From positions 372,001 through 436,000 of the forward strand of contig CBDCLS010000005.1 in the NCBI GenBank assembly GCA_965218775.1: a stretch of DNA of 64,000 nt, written 5' to 3'. Each line of letters opens with the position of its first letter. Positions within the stretch are counted from its first letter, which is position 1. The translations under genes were made by a program, and so were the position numbers. Below, piece by piece: positions 24,649 through 33,346 of this stretch. The stretch is from CAUZIZ01 sp965218775 (GTDB lineage Bacteria; Acidobacteriota; UBA6911; RPQK01; JAJDTT01). Under the pieces are notes generated by a model. The model made no database searches and had not been told where the DNA came from. It worked only from the letters and a program-made list of their open reading frames with translations.

Positions 24649-25474
24649 ATGGCGGAGAAAGCCACTTCAGAGGAGCTTCCTTCTCAGCCTCCACACGGAA
24701 TCATCGTCGCCAGCGACGTCATGATCCCGATGCGGGACGGGGTGCGATTGGCAGCCGACATCTACCGTCCGGCTCACCAGGGAGATCCGGTGCCCGGCGC
24801 CTTCCCCACGCTCCTGTGCCGCACCCCTTATGACAAGAGCGACGGTCGCTACGTTGAGATCGCCGAATTCTTCGTGCCGCGCGGCTACGCGGTGGTTTTG
24901 CAAGACGTGCGGGGCCGCCACTGATCCGAGGGCACTGGCGAATACTTCCAGTGGCCAATCCGAAGGTAGGGATTGATGGTTACGACACCGTCGAGTGGAT
25001 CGCTGCTCGTCCCTGGTGCAGCGGACGGATCGGAGCGGTGGGCAGTTCCTACGCCGCCCTCGTGCAGGTTCGGATGGCTTTCCAGCGTCCCCCCATTTGA
25101 GCGCTATCTGGCCCGACTTCACCGCCAGACTGGTGGACGTCTACCCCTCCAATCCAGACTATCCGGAGGGCTATCACATGAACCTTGTGGACTCCATCAT
25201 TCGCACCCGCTTCCGCAATGGCTGGGAGACAGAAACGCTGATGGAGCCAGGTCAGGTCTACGAGATGCGGATCAGTTTGCCGCCGACCAGCAACCTATTC
25301 TCGGCTGGTCACCGTCTCCGGCTGGAGGTTTCCAGCAGCAACTTTCCACAGTTCGATGTCAATCCCAACACCGGCGAGCCGGTGGGCCGGCACACCCACA
25401 CGCAGGTGGCTCAGAACACCCTTCATCTGGATGCAAGCCATCCCTCCAGGGTTGTGCTGCCCATCATCCCGTAG
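24649..25474 (+). pseudogene. CocE/NonD-family hydrolase with stop, frameshift and internal deletion
   Basis: The first 91 codons are a proper CocE N terminus (DVMIPMRDGVRLAADIYRPA, YAVVLQDVRGRH). A TGA stands where the conserved Asp after RGRH is expected; the frame beyond it reads SEGTGEYFQWP. A shift then leads to DGYDTVEWIAARPWCSGRIG, with the catalytic-Ser block VGSSYAAL. Most of the core is missing; the frame resumes at WPDFTARLVDVYPSNP and runs through NLFSAGHRLRLEVSSSNFPQ to the end. It cannot make an active enzyme. Together with the fragment at 19769-20497 it shows that at least two CocE genes decayed here. Confidence 0.85.
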
Positions 25475-25572
25475 CCGGCTTAATCGAGGATTCTAGCTAT
25501 AGACTATAGCTGAGCTAGGGAACGCGGATGGTTCGAAACGGCCTAGGGGCCGCCTCCCGGAAGGCCGATTTC

Positions 25573-27606
25573 TCAGGGAGAGCCTCCGCCCATCAGATAA
25601 TCCCACTGCTGGGCAGCCCGCTCCACCACGCCGGCCATATCCTCCTTCAGGAGATAACCCTGGGCAATGAGCTTCAGGGTGGCCTGGGTTATGCGGCCCA
25701 GGTACTCGTCCCGGTGTCGGTAGCGGCTCTCGATGGAGGGGCGGGGATCCCTCTTTGCGGCCCGCTCTGCCTCGGTCCGTGGAAAGGGGATGTAGCATCC
25801 GTCGAAGCTGGACAGGGCGTGGGTCGGGCCGGTGCGGGCGTTGAAGAGATTCCACCCGGTGTAGGTGGCCAGCGGAACGGATAGTTCGGGCAATCGGATT
25901 CCAGTTACCTCGTTTCCATCCTCATCCACCGCCGGGACCAGGATGGGAAACGCCTTGCCCACCTTCGGGGGCACTCGGGTCACGATGCCGTCGGTTCGGA
26001 ACCGGGGCCCGTAGTCGACTCGGAAGGCCTTGTGAATGCGCTGGGGCAGGCTGATTCCAGGGAGGGCGGGAAAGCCCAGTTTCCCCGGGGGTACGAGCGT
26101 TCCCTGGTCGATCCGGGGGTAGCGGCTGGGGGGTGGATCCTCCCCCAGGGTGGCCCAGCGGTCGAGCGCGGGCAACAGAGCCCTCAGGACCCATTTGTAG
26201 TCCATGGGATTGGTGGGTTCCTGGCCCCGATTGATGCGGGGCGGAAAGGGACCCGGACCGTGCTGGCTGCCGCCGATCAGGTACATGCGGACGTTATCCA
26301 TCAATTCCACGTCTCGTCTGCCGTCCACCGAAGTGTGGGTCAGGGAGGCCGCCCGACCCCAGTATTCGTAGGAGGAGTTGGTGTAGAAGACCTTGGGCAG
26401 GAACTCCCTTTTCGGTGCGTGGGTCAAGAGTCCGTCGGTGATCCTCGTCTCGGGATCGGTCTGCTCCGTTCCCGTGAAGGGAAAGATGTCGGTGGGATAG
26501 AAGAAGCAGGCGAAGGGCTGGGCGTCCCGGGAGGGCTGGGCAAAGCGGTGGTTGAAGCTTCCCCGTCCGGCACCCGCCACGCTGGGAATCACACCGTCGA
26601 AAGCCTTGCGATGCTCCTCGTCCTCGTTGAATCCGTGGTAGAGGAACGTCCGCAGGAAGCGTCCGCTCTGGGAGCTACCGAAGGCAAAGGCCCGGTTCAG
26701 AACGTCTGGAGGCAGAAAGATCTCCGGTGAGGAACCGTACTTCAGGAAGGAGATCATGTCCCGTACGGACGCGGGACCCAGACCCACCACGGGAGGATTC
26801 TGGGAAACGTATACGGCCTCGTAGATGAACCCTGGTTGAAAGCCCCCCTCCAGATGGACGTGGGTGGGATCGGGGATCAGCCTTCCCTGCTCCACTCGGC
26901 CGAACCTCCATTGGGAACGGGGGATGGTCCGTCTCGGGCCTTCTACCGTCTCTCTGACCGTCAGCACATTCTCGGGAGCCTCGGGATCGGCTGCCGGGTA
27001 CGGAACGTGGTTTCGATCTGAAAGGATATGGTGGGGGACCGCCTGCTTCACCACGAAGTCACAGCGCACGAGACCCTTGAGCGGCTGGCCGTTCTCGGTG
27101 GCAGACGGCGTATAGAGGCGAATCCGGCCCGGACGCTTCGGCGTGTCGAACTGCCAGCCCAGCCACAGGACGGTGTACCCCTGCCGGAAGAGGAGCCCGT
27201 CTCCCAGCTCTTCCCGGGTGCCCTGGCCCAGGCTGGTTGACGCCCGGTTGAAAAGGCGGAGCAGGGCCTTGCCGCCTCGGTTGGAGACCTCGAAGAAAAC
27301 CGCTCCGTTCCCGCGCTCAATCCGCTTCGGCTTCAGAAGGGTGAAGTCGGAGGAGAACTCCACCTCCCCCTGCGAGTTCCGGGGTGCCTTCTCCACGTCG
27401 GTGATGATCTGATTGATCGGATCCTCGGGATCCACCGCAAAGTAGACCCGGCCGGAGAGCTGCTCATAAGGTCCCGCTAGTCCAAAGGGCTGTCCTCCCA
27501 GGAGCTCCCCCCGCTCCTGGACCTGGATGCGGACCACGCGAGCGTGGACAGATCCGGCGAGGGTCGCGAAGAGGGCAGACAAGGCGAGAGCTTTTCCCAG
27601 TCTCAT
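25573..27606 (-). CDS. Secreted alpha/beta hydrolase (Abhydrolase_10 type)
   Basis: A protein of about 677 residues. The start at 27606 (MRLGKALALSALFATLAGS) is chosen because it begins a clean signal peptide ending near VHA; the frame is open 13 codons further up. Blocks typical of the family are PFGLAGPYEQLSGRVYFAVD, GQGTREELGDGLLFRQGYTV, LWLGWQFD, and the nucleophile region AFGSSQSGRFLR at about 308-318. HGPGP and the end LSSFDGCYIPFPRTEAER also fit. The substrate is unknown; ester hydrolysis is the usual guess. It is intact among fragments of other hydrolases. The upstream 140 bp lead to the partial tRNA. Confidence 0.85.
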   Translation of the reverse strand: MRLGKALALSALFATLAGSVHARVVRIQVQERGELLGGQPFGLAGPYEQLSGRVYFAVDPEDPINQIITDVEKAPRNSQGEVEFSSDFTLLKPKRIERGNGAVFFEVSNRGGKALLRLFNRASTSLGQGTREELGDGLLFRQGYTVLWLGWQFDTPKRPGRIRLYTPSATENGQPLKGLVRCDFVVKQAVPHHILSDRNHVPYPAADPEAPENVLTVRETVEGPRRTIPRSQWRFGRVEQGRLIPDPTHVHLEGGFQPGFIYEAVYVSQNPPVVGLGPASVRDMISFLKYGSSPEIFLPPDVLNRAFAFGSSQSGRFLRTFLYHGFNEDEEHRKAFDGVIPSVAGAGRGSFNHRFAQPSRDAQPFACFFYPTDIFPFTGTEQTDPETRITDGLLTHAPKREFLPKVFYTNSSYEYWGRAASLTHTSVDGRRDVELMDNVRMYLIGGSQHGPGPFPPRINRGQEPTNPMDYKWVLRALLPALDRWATLGEDPPPSRYPRIDQGTLVPPGKLGFPALPGISLPQRIHKAFRVDYGPRFRTDGIVTRVPPKVGKAFPILVPAVDEDGNEVTGIRLPELSVPLATYTGWNLFNARTGPTHALSSFDGCYIPFPRTEAERAAKRDPRPSIESRYRHRDEYLGRITQATLKLIAQGYLLKEDMAGVVERAAQQWDYLMGGGSP

Positions 27607-27747
27607 GGCAAGCCACTCCAACAGGCGTCGATCTGCCGCCGCCAACTGAACAATTCCTGAACAATCATCTGCCGAATACCAGGAACCACCAGGATGTGAC
27701 CCAAGCTAAAGGTACGAAGAACCAACAAGATAGCGTGTCTGTGTCTT

Positions 27748-27787
27748 CTTAAAAGGCAGATGCTCTACCTATTGAGCTAACGGCCCA
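27748..27787 (-). pseudogene. 5' half of tRNA-Lys (truncated copy)
   Basis: Forty bases identical to the tRNA-Lys at 19238-19310, from the 5' end to the anticodon loop, are followed on the 3' side by unrelated sequence. The upstream flank (27788 to about 28010) is also similar to that of the intact tRNA. This copy cannot fold as a tRNA. Confidence 0.9.
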
Positions 27788-28079
27788 TATTGTTTTTTTG
27801 CAGTGACTTACACTCGTCCGTTCTGTTGGTGAGCGACCCGAGCCCGGACTGAACAATTGCCTGCCGATTCCCTCCACCCAAGCGTCACGGCGTCCCCCAT
27901 TAACCAGCTGCACACATCCAACCTTCGGAGTCACCGTTTCTTTTCCCCCAATACCTTACCAGGAACACCGCTGCAGTACGACCACCGCAAGCAGCTGCGA
28001 GGATCCGGAAGAGGAACTTGAAACCGATTTTCGCACCCCCCTCCATCGATCCGATCAAGCCACATTTCTCGATCCTCGG

Positions 28080-28472
28080 TCATCTGTCGGTGTTCGAGTC
28101 GAACCAGAAGGCATAGAGATCCCCTTGGCGCAACTCGAAATGAATCTTCGCCGCCTTCCCTCGCAGGGTGTCAAGCCCCGGACCCGGCACCCATCGGATC
28201 GCCTGGCTGCGGCCCCCGGAGAGGATCGGAAGACAATCGCCGAGGGAGAAGCCGGGCAGAGGATGTCCGTCGGCGTCCCGGATCTCGACCCTCAAAGAAC
28301 CCTTGACCTCGGCGTTGACGAACAGGGCTCCTCCCGGCAGGCCTATGGTCTTCATGGTCAGCGTCCCCACCTCGACTCCCGCCCTGAGTGACACGAAGCC
28401 ATCGACTGGAAGGGTAGCCAGGCCGACGGCTCGCTGCATCCGCTGTCCCTCCTCGATCCAGCCTTCCTGCAC
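28080..28472 (-). pseudogene. C-terminal beta domain of a glycosidase-like protein
   Basis: About 120 codons: LPVDGFVSLRAGVEVGTLTM, GALFVNAEVKGSLRVEIRDA, DGHPLPGFSLGDCLPI and KIHFELRQGDLYAFWF. The order of motifs matches the end of secreted glycosidase-like proteins such as 55288-56802. The catalytic propeller is missing; an IS6 remnant lies immediately upstream and probably marks the break. Confidence 0.7.
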
Positions 28473-28485
28473 CCGCTTCAGGTGC

Positions 28486-28590
28486 AGAATCTATTCCGAG
28501 TTGGCCGGAACCATCTCAAGGCAGTTCATCATCGTTTCTTCGCGATCGAGGTTCGCCGATTGGAGAGAGCTGACTTGTTCCTACTGATCA
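28486..28590 (+). pseudogene. 3' remnant of an IS6-family transposase
   Basis: Plus-strand translation gives NLFRVGRNHLKAVHHRFFAI and, in another frame, RFADWRELTCSY. These match the end of the transposase at 16707-17400 (NLFRVGRHHLKAVHHRLFRG and FAEWREATCVC). Only the last ~35 codons survive. Confidence 0.75.
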
Positions 28591-28641
28591 AGGGAGTCCT
28601 TGTGGCTTTTCCGTCCCGGAATCGATTATCCCCGCCAACTT

Positions 28642-28673
28642 GACAGTGTCATTAGTCGACAGTGTCATTAGTC
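28642..28673. repeat. 16-bp tandem duplication at a stop codon
   Basis: GACAGTGTCATTAGTC occurs twice head to tail. The TAA stop of the PSCyt/DUF1553 gene (28668-28670, minus strand) lies in the second unit. Confidence 0.9.
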
Positions 28674-31628
28674 AACGTAGAGGAACTCGTTCGAGCTGAT
28701 GAGCATGTGGACGAGGTTTGCTAGTGACTTCTCGAAGGCTTCGTCCGCCGACGCGTTGGCTTTGACGTAGAGTTGCTGTTGCGACTCGAGGTGATCGACG
28801 GCGATCTCGCTCTCTTGCGTCGAAGGCCTGCGGGAGAACAGTAGGCCGTAGGTCGTTTCGACAAGGTCGTGGGGGTTGGAGCTGTCGCCGGCGAGCGCGG
28901 CGGCCCGGTTCGCAGCCTGGCGTGCGTTCTCTGTGACAAACTCGCTGTTCATCACGGTCAGCGATTGTAGCGGAGTGGCGGAAGGGACGCGCCGGCTGCA
29001 CGCCGTGTCGATGATCGGAAAGTCGAAGGCGGCGAGAAAGGTCAACGGCCACGTCCTCCGCGCGAGCAGGTAGACGCTGCGGCGTGTCGGTCCGCCCGCC
29101 GACTCGGTCTCGGAAACCACCTGCAAGCCGTCGGGACGTGCTGTGAGCTCGACCGCCGGGCCACCGACGGTGTCGTCGAGCCTGCCGGCCACGGCGAGGA
29201 TCGAGTCCCGCAAGGCTTCGGCCTCCAACCGTCGCATAGGCATGCGCCAGAGCAGGCGGTTGTCAGGGTCTTGGGCGGCGGCCCGTTCGTTCCGCGGGTT
29301 GTGGGACCGGCGCGAGGACTGTCGATAGACCGCCGACGTCATGATCATCTTGTGCAGGCGCTTGGCCTTCCAACCGTGCTTGACGAAGTCGACGGCCAGC
29401 CAGTCGAGCAGCGCCGGCTGAGACGGCGGCGATCCCGTGCTCCCGAAATTGCTGGGCGTCGCGACGATTCCCGTGCCGAAATGGTGTTGCCAGATGCGGT
29501 TGACGATGACACGAGCGGTGAGGGGATGTTCCGGGTCGGTGAGCCATTCCGCCAGCGCCAGACGGTAGCCCTGGGTCGCTCCCACCCGGTGCGCGGACGG
29601 CTTGGCGGCGCAGTCTTCGTCGGCCGCGCACAAGACCGTGATGAAGCCCGGCGTTACTTTGGGGCCGGGCGATTCGACGCTGCCGCGTTGCAATAAACGG
29701 ATCGTGGGCATGCCGTCGCCGTCCCACAGTGCCTGGATCTGATGCAGCTTGCGGCGATAGCCGTCCCAGGTGGCCACCTTCTGTTTCAGGCGTGAAAGTG
29801 CTTCCTGGTGATCGCCGGTGATCGATGCGTCCAGCTCCTCGTCGGTGATCTCGACGAGCGGGCCGAACTTCTCGACCAAATACTTTTGAACCTCGTCGCG
29901 GTCGTCCGCCTCGGTTTCGACCGCGAGCTTTGTGTCGGCGCGAACGACTTCGGGCAGTTTCTCCAGCTTCACGGCGAGCAGCTGTTCCCAATACGGCTGA
30001 CGGATCTGCTCGATGTCGTCGGTGAGCCTCCCGACCGCCGCATCGATCTCCTGGTTGTGGCTCTCGATCTCTTCCCGCTCTGACTTCGACACGGTGTAGT
30101 GAAGCCGTTTCTTGGGCTGGATCCACGCGGACGGGTTGTAAGCCGCCGTGAACAGCGAGAGGAAGCGGTAGTAGTCGCGTTGGGGAATGGGGTCGAACTT
30201 GTGGCTGTGACAGCGCGCGCACGTGAGCGTCAACCCCAGCGTGCTCGACGACACCTTGTCGAGCAGGGCGAATAGAGCGTCGTAACGGTCCAACGGGCGG
30301 TCGGAGATGTCTTCGTTGGTGATATCAAGGATGGTTCGCAGGTATCCGGTGGCGACGAGCGGTTCGATGATCTCGGGCGTGTAGGTCTCGGCGTTTCGCC
30401 AATCGACGAGCTCGTCGCCGGAGAGTTGCTCGGTGAGAAAACGGTCCCATGGCTTGTCCTGCTGAAAGGACCGGATCACGTAGTCGCGATAGCGCCACAT
30501 CCCCTCGGCAAGCTCGATGTTGTCCACCTGGTGGTCCTTGCCCGTGGTGTCGGTGTAGCCGACCCCATCGAGCCAGTGCCGGCCCCAGCGCTCGCCGTAC
30601 TTCGGGGAGTCCATCAAGCGATCTATGAGCTGCTCGTAGGCCTCGGGCCTGGCGTCCTCGAGGAATGCCTGCGCCTCGTCCGGCGTGGGAGGCAGGCCCC
30701 AGAGGTCGAAGTAAACTCGTCGCAACAGCGTCTGCTTCGAAGCGGGTGGAGACAGCTCGAGACCGCGCGACTCCAGCTTGGAGATGATGAAGGAGTCGAT
30801 CGGAGTCTGCGCTCGGGTCGCGCTCTTGACAATCGGTGGAGCGGCGGCGACGGGCTTGCGAAACGCCCAGTATTGACGATCTTCGGGCGTCACTTCAGGC
30901 GCTTCCGTCTCGGTGAAGGCGCGGTCGAGGGGGTTTTCCACCTCGACGTAGTCGGCGAAGTTGCCCTTGTCGATCCACCCGCGAATGAGTTCCAATTCCA
31001 CTTTCTTGATCGGCTTGCCGGCTCCGGTCGGGGGCATCACGCCACTCTGAAGTTGCCGGATCAGAACGCTCTTGTCAGAGAATCCCTCCAGGATGACCGG
31101 TCCGTGCTTCCCACCCTTCAACGCAGAGGCGAGGGAGGTCAAGTCGAGTCCCGATTGGGGAGCCTCGCCGCCATGACATGCGGTGCAGCGGGCGTTGAAG
31201 ATGGGTTGGATCTCTTTCTCGAAGCGGCTGATCTGTCGGCGGGCCACTTCGGGGATCTCTCCGCCTGACTGCAATGAGTGTGCTCCGGTGGCGATCCAGC
31301 GGCGGATCGTTTCGACGTTCGGTTCGGGCACGATGCTCTCGAAGGCAGGTGGCGGCATCAAGTGCTTCGACACCAGTTGGAAGAGCCGGCTGCTTTCGGG
31401 TGAGCCCTTTTCGATGACGGGCCCGTTGTGGCTGCCCCGCAGGACCGAGGCGGCGGTGCGCAAGTCCATCCCCAGCTCGGGGGAACTCTTGCCGTGGCAG
31501 GTGAAGCAATAGGTGGAGAAGATCGGCAGGATGTCTCGCTCGAACACGGGCGCGCCGGCCGTGCTCTGGGCGTGCAACCCCACAGGAAGCAACACCATCC
31601 CGATCAGGGCTCTGTACCCAGAGCCCAT
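28668..31628 (-). CDS. PSCyt1/DUF1549/DUF1553 protein (planctomycete-type cytochrome C)
   Basis: A 986-residue exported protein. The ATG at 31628 follows a perfect AAGGAGG and begins a signal peptide (ALIGMVLLPVGLHA), so the longer frame to 31970 is rejected. Two heme-type motifs lie in PSCyt1 domains: CFTCH at 41-45 and CTACH at 148-152. DUF1549 follows, with FDLWGLPPTPDEAQAFL and DRWGRHWLDG-like blocks (YGERWGRHWLDGVGYTDT). The C-terminal DUF1553 has LAEWLTDPEHPLTARVIVNR, IWQHHFGTGIVATPSNFG and the end LLFSRRPSTQE. Such proteins always pair with DUF1501, as here. The function is unproven; an extracytoplasmic redox or polymer-degrading role is suspected. Confidence 0.95.
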   Translation of the reverse strand: MGSGYRALIGMVLLPVGLHAQSTAGAPVFERDILPIFSTYCFTCHGKSSPELGMDLRTAASVLRGSHNGPVIEKGSPESSRLFQLVSKHLMPPPAFESIVPEPNVETIRRWIATGAHSLQSGGEIPEVARRQISRFEKEIQPIFNARCTACHGGEAPQSGLDLTSLASALKGGKHGPVILEGFSDKSVLIRQLQSGVMPPTGAGKPIKKVELELIRGWIDKGNFADYVEVENPLDRAFTETEAPEVTPEDRQYWAFRKPVAAAPPIVKSATRAQTPIDSFIISKLESRGLELSPPASKQTLLRRVYFDLWGLPPTPDEAQAFLEDARPEAYEQLIDRLMDSPKYGERWGRHWLDGVGYTDTTGKDHQVDNIELAEGMWRYRDYVIRSFQQDKPWDRFLTEQLSGDELVDWRNAETYTPEIIEPLVATGYLRTILDITNEDISDRPLDRYDALFALLDKVSSSTLGLTLTCARCHSHKFDPIPQRDYYRFLSLFTAAYNPSAWIQPKKRLHYTVSKSEREEIESHNQEIDAAVGRLTDDIEQIRQPYWEQLLAVKLEKLPEVVRADTKLAVETEADDRDEVQKYLVEKFGPLVEITDEELDASITGDHQEALSRLKQKVATWDGYRRKLHQIQALWDGDGMPTIRLLQRGSVESPGPKVTPGFITVLCAADEDCAAKPSAHRVGATQGYRLALAEWLTDPEHPLTARVIVNRIWQHHFGTGIVATPSNFGSTGSPPSQPALLDWLAVDFVKHGWKAKRLHKMIMTSAVYRQSSRRSHNPRNERAAAQDPDNRLLWRMPMRRLEAEALRDSILAVAGRLDDTVGGPAVELTARPDGLQVVSETESAGGPTRRSVYLLARRTWPLTFLAAFDFPIIDTACSRRVPSATPLQSLTVMNSEFVTENARQAANRAAALAGDSSNPHDLVETTYGLLFSRRPSTQESEIAVDHLESQQQLYVKANASADEAFEKSLANLVHMLISSNEFLYVD

Positions 31629-31645
31629 ATTGATCCTCCTTGCCG

Positions 31646-33094
31646 CTACGTCGCGTGCAATTCGCTCGACACCAGATCGCCGATGACACGGGCACCGGTG
31701 ACCGTCACGTCCGAGGGCGTTTCCATGCGTCCACCGTGCGGATACTGCGTCTTGCGGTGATCGAGCCCGAGTTGGTGCAAGACCGTGGCAATCATGTCGG
31801 GCACACTGACCCGATCGACGACCGACTTGTATCCCAAGTCGTCGGTTTGGCCGTAGATGAGCCCAGGCTTGAAGCCACCTCCGGCGAACCAGAGCGTGAA
31901 GGCGTTGCGGTTGTGGTCGCGCCCGTCGGCGTTCTGGGTGGTCGGAAGGCGTCCGAACTCGCCGGCCCACATGACGATCGTGCTATCGAGAAGGCCGCGC
32001 TGGTCGAGGTCGCGGACCAGAGCCGCCGCGCCCTGATCCGTCTCGGCCGCGATCTTCGACAGAGCCTTCTTCAGGTTGCTATGCTGGTCCCACGGCTGTC
32101 CTGGCCGGGTCGTGACCTGCACGAAACGAACACCGGCCTCAACCAGGCGGCGCGCCATCAGGCATCGCATCCCGTAGGGGCCTGTCACGGGGTCGTCGAC
32201 CGCATAGAGTTTTCGCACCGAATCCGGCTCGCTGCTGATGTCGAGCACGTCCATCGCCTCGACCTGCATCCGCGCGGCCAGCTCGAAGTTTTTGATTCTG
32301 GATTCCAATTCGGTTTCGCCCGGGCGGCCCTCGCTGTGCATACGATTGAGACGCCCCAGGTAGCCGAGATTGCCCTGCTGGATCCCGGGCGGAAGCGGCG
32401 CAAACGGCTGCAGATGATGGACCGGCGAGCCGCTCATGTTGAACTCCACCCCTTGATAGAGGGCGGGTAGGTAGCCATTGGCCCAGAGTTGTTTCGCACC
32501 GACGGTGTAGCCTTTCGGGTCGCGTAGAACGACATACGCGGGCAGATTCTGATTCTCGGTTCCCAGCGCGTAGCTGATCCAGGCCCCCATGACCGGCCGG
32601 CCGGCAAAGATCTTGCACGTGAGCAGCATGTTCAACCCCTCCAGGTGGTTGTTGTGCTCGGTGTGCATTGATCGTATGAAGCAGAGCTTGTCGACGATCT
32701 CGGCCTGGTGGGGCAGGGCCTCGGAGATGTCCATGCCGCACTGGCCGTGTTTGCGGAACTCGAAGGGCGTCGGCATCAGCGTATTCTGGTTGCCGGGCTG
32801 GTGGATCTCTACTCCGTCGGGGTGAGGCTGCCCGGCCATTTTCGCTAACTTGGGTTTCGGATCGAACAGATCCATCTGGCTGGGGCCGCCGTTTTGGATG
32901 AGCTGGATTACGGCTTTCGCCGGGGCGGGGAAATGGCCTTGCCGTGCTTTGAGATCGTTGTAGGCGGGGACCGTAGAGCCGGGCCGAGGTCGGGGGGACG
33001 CCAAGCCGCCGTCCGCCAACAAGTGGGAAAGCACCACTCGGCCGAAGCCCAGGGATGTAAGTTCCAACACTCTGCGGCGAGACAGAACTGGCAT
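31646..33094 (-). CDS. DUF1501 protein with Tat-like leader
   Basis: About 482 residues. The ATG at 33094 is preceded by GGGAG at good spacing; an ATG four codons upstream (33106) is also possible. The N terminus MPVLSRRRVLELTSLGFG is a twin-arginine-type leader. Family blocks are AVIQLIQNGGPSQMDLFDPK, RSMHTEHNNHLEG, MARRLVEAGVRFVQV and the end GEFGRLPTTQNADGRDHNRN. The protein belongs to a sulfatase-like fold superfamily with unproven function. It ends 17 bp before the PSCyt gene, so the two are one operon. The FG-GAP gene upstream reads the same way. Confidence 0.94.
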   Translation of the reverse strand: MPVLSRRRVLELTSLGFGRVVLSHLLADGGLASPRPRPGSTVPAYNDLKARQGHFPAPAKAVIQLIQNGGPSQMDLFDPKPKLAKMAGQPHPDGVEIHQPGNQNTLMPTPFEFRKHGQCGMDISEALPHQAEIVDKLCFIRSMHTEHNNHLEGLNMLLTCKIFAGRPVMGAWISYALGTENQNLPAYVVLRDPKGYTVGAKQLWANGYLPALYQGVEFNMSGSPVHHLQPFAPLPPGIQQGNLGYLGRLNRMHSEGRPGETELESRIKNFELAARMQVEAMDVLDISSEPDSVRKLYAVDDPVTGPYGMRCLMARRLVEAGVRFVQVTTRPGQPWDQHSNLKKALSKIAAETDQGAAALVRDLDQRGLLDSTIVMWAGEFGRLPTTQNADGRDHNRNAFTLWFAGGGFKPGLIYGQTDDLGYKSVVDRVSVPDMIATVLHQLGLDHRKTQYPHGGRMETPSDVTVTGARVIGDLVSSELHAT

Positions 33095-33317
33095 GTTCAC
33101 TCCCATTCAACTCATCTCAAGGTACACGCGTACGCCCGCACCGGTGTGGCCGGGGACCCCGTAATGCTTTATCGCCGGATCGACCAAGACGCCACGATTC
33201 TATCTCAGCTAGCTGGCTCGTGCCAAACGGTGCCTCGGTTGTTGCAGGAATGAAGGATGGTGGAGTCGGTCCTGGAAGGCGGTGCGCCGGTTCCGAGCGA
33301 GGAAAAGGGCTGCATGT

Positions 33318-33341
33318 CCCCAGGCCACTGAGTGCCCTGGG
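33318..33341 (-). terminator. Hairpin after the FG-GAP gene
   Basis: CCCAGGCCACTGAGTGCCCTGGG forms a stem with one mismatch, 6 bp after the stop of the FG-GAP gene on the minus strand. No T-run follows, so it may only be a processing or stabilising hairpin. Confidence 0.3.
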
Positions 33342-33346
33342 AGGAC

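Noticed and set aside
31629..31970. N-terminal extension of the PSCyt/DUF1553 protein to 31970
   Set aside because: It lies within the DUF1501 gene; the start at 31628 has a perfect Shine-Dalgarno and a signal peptide.
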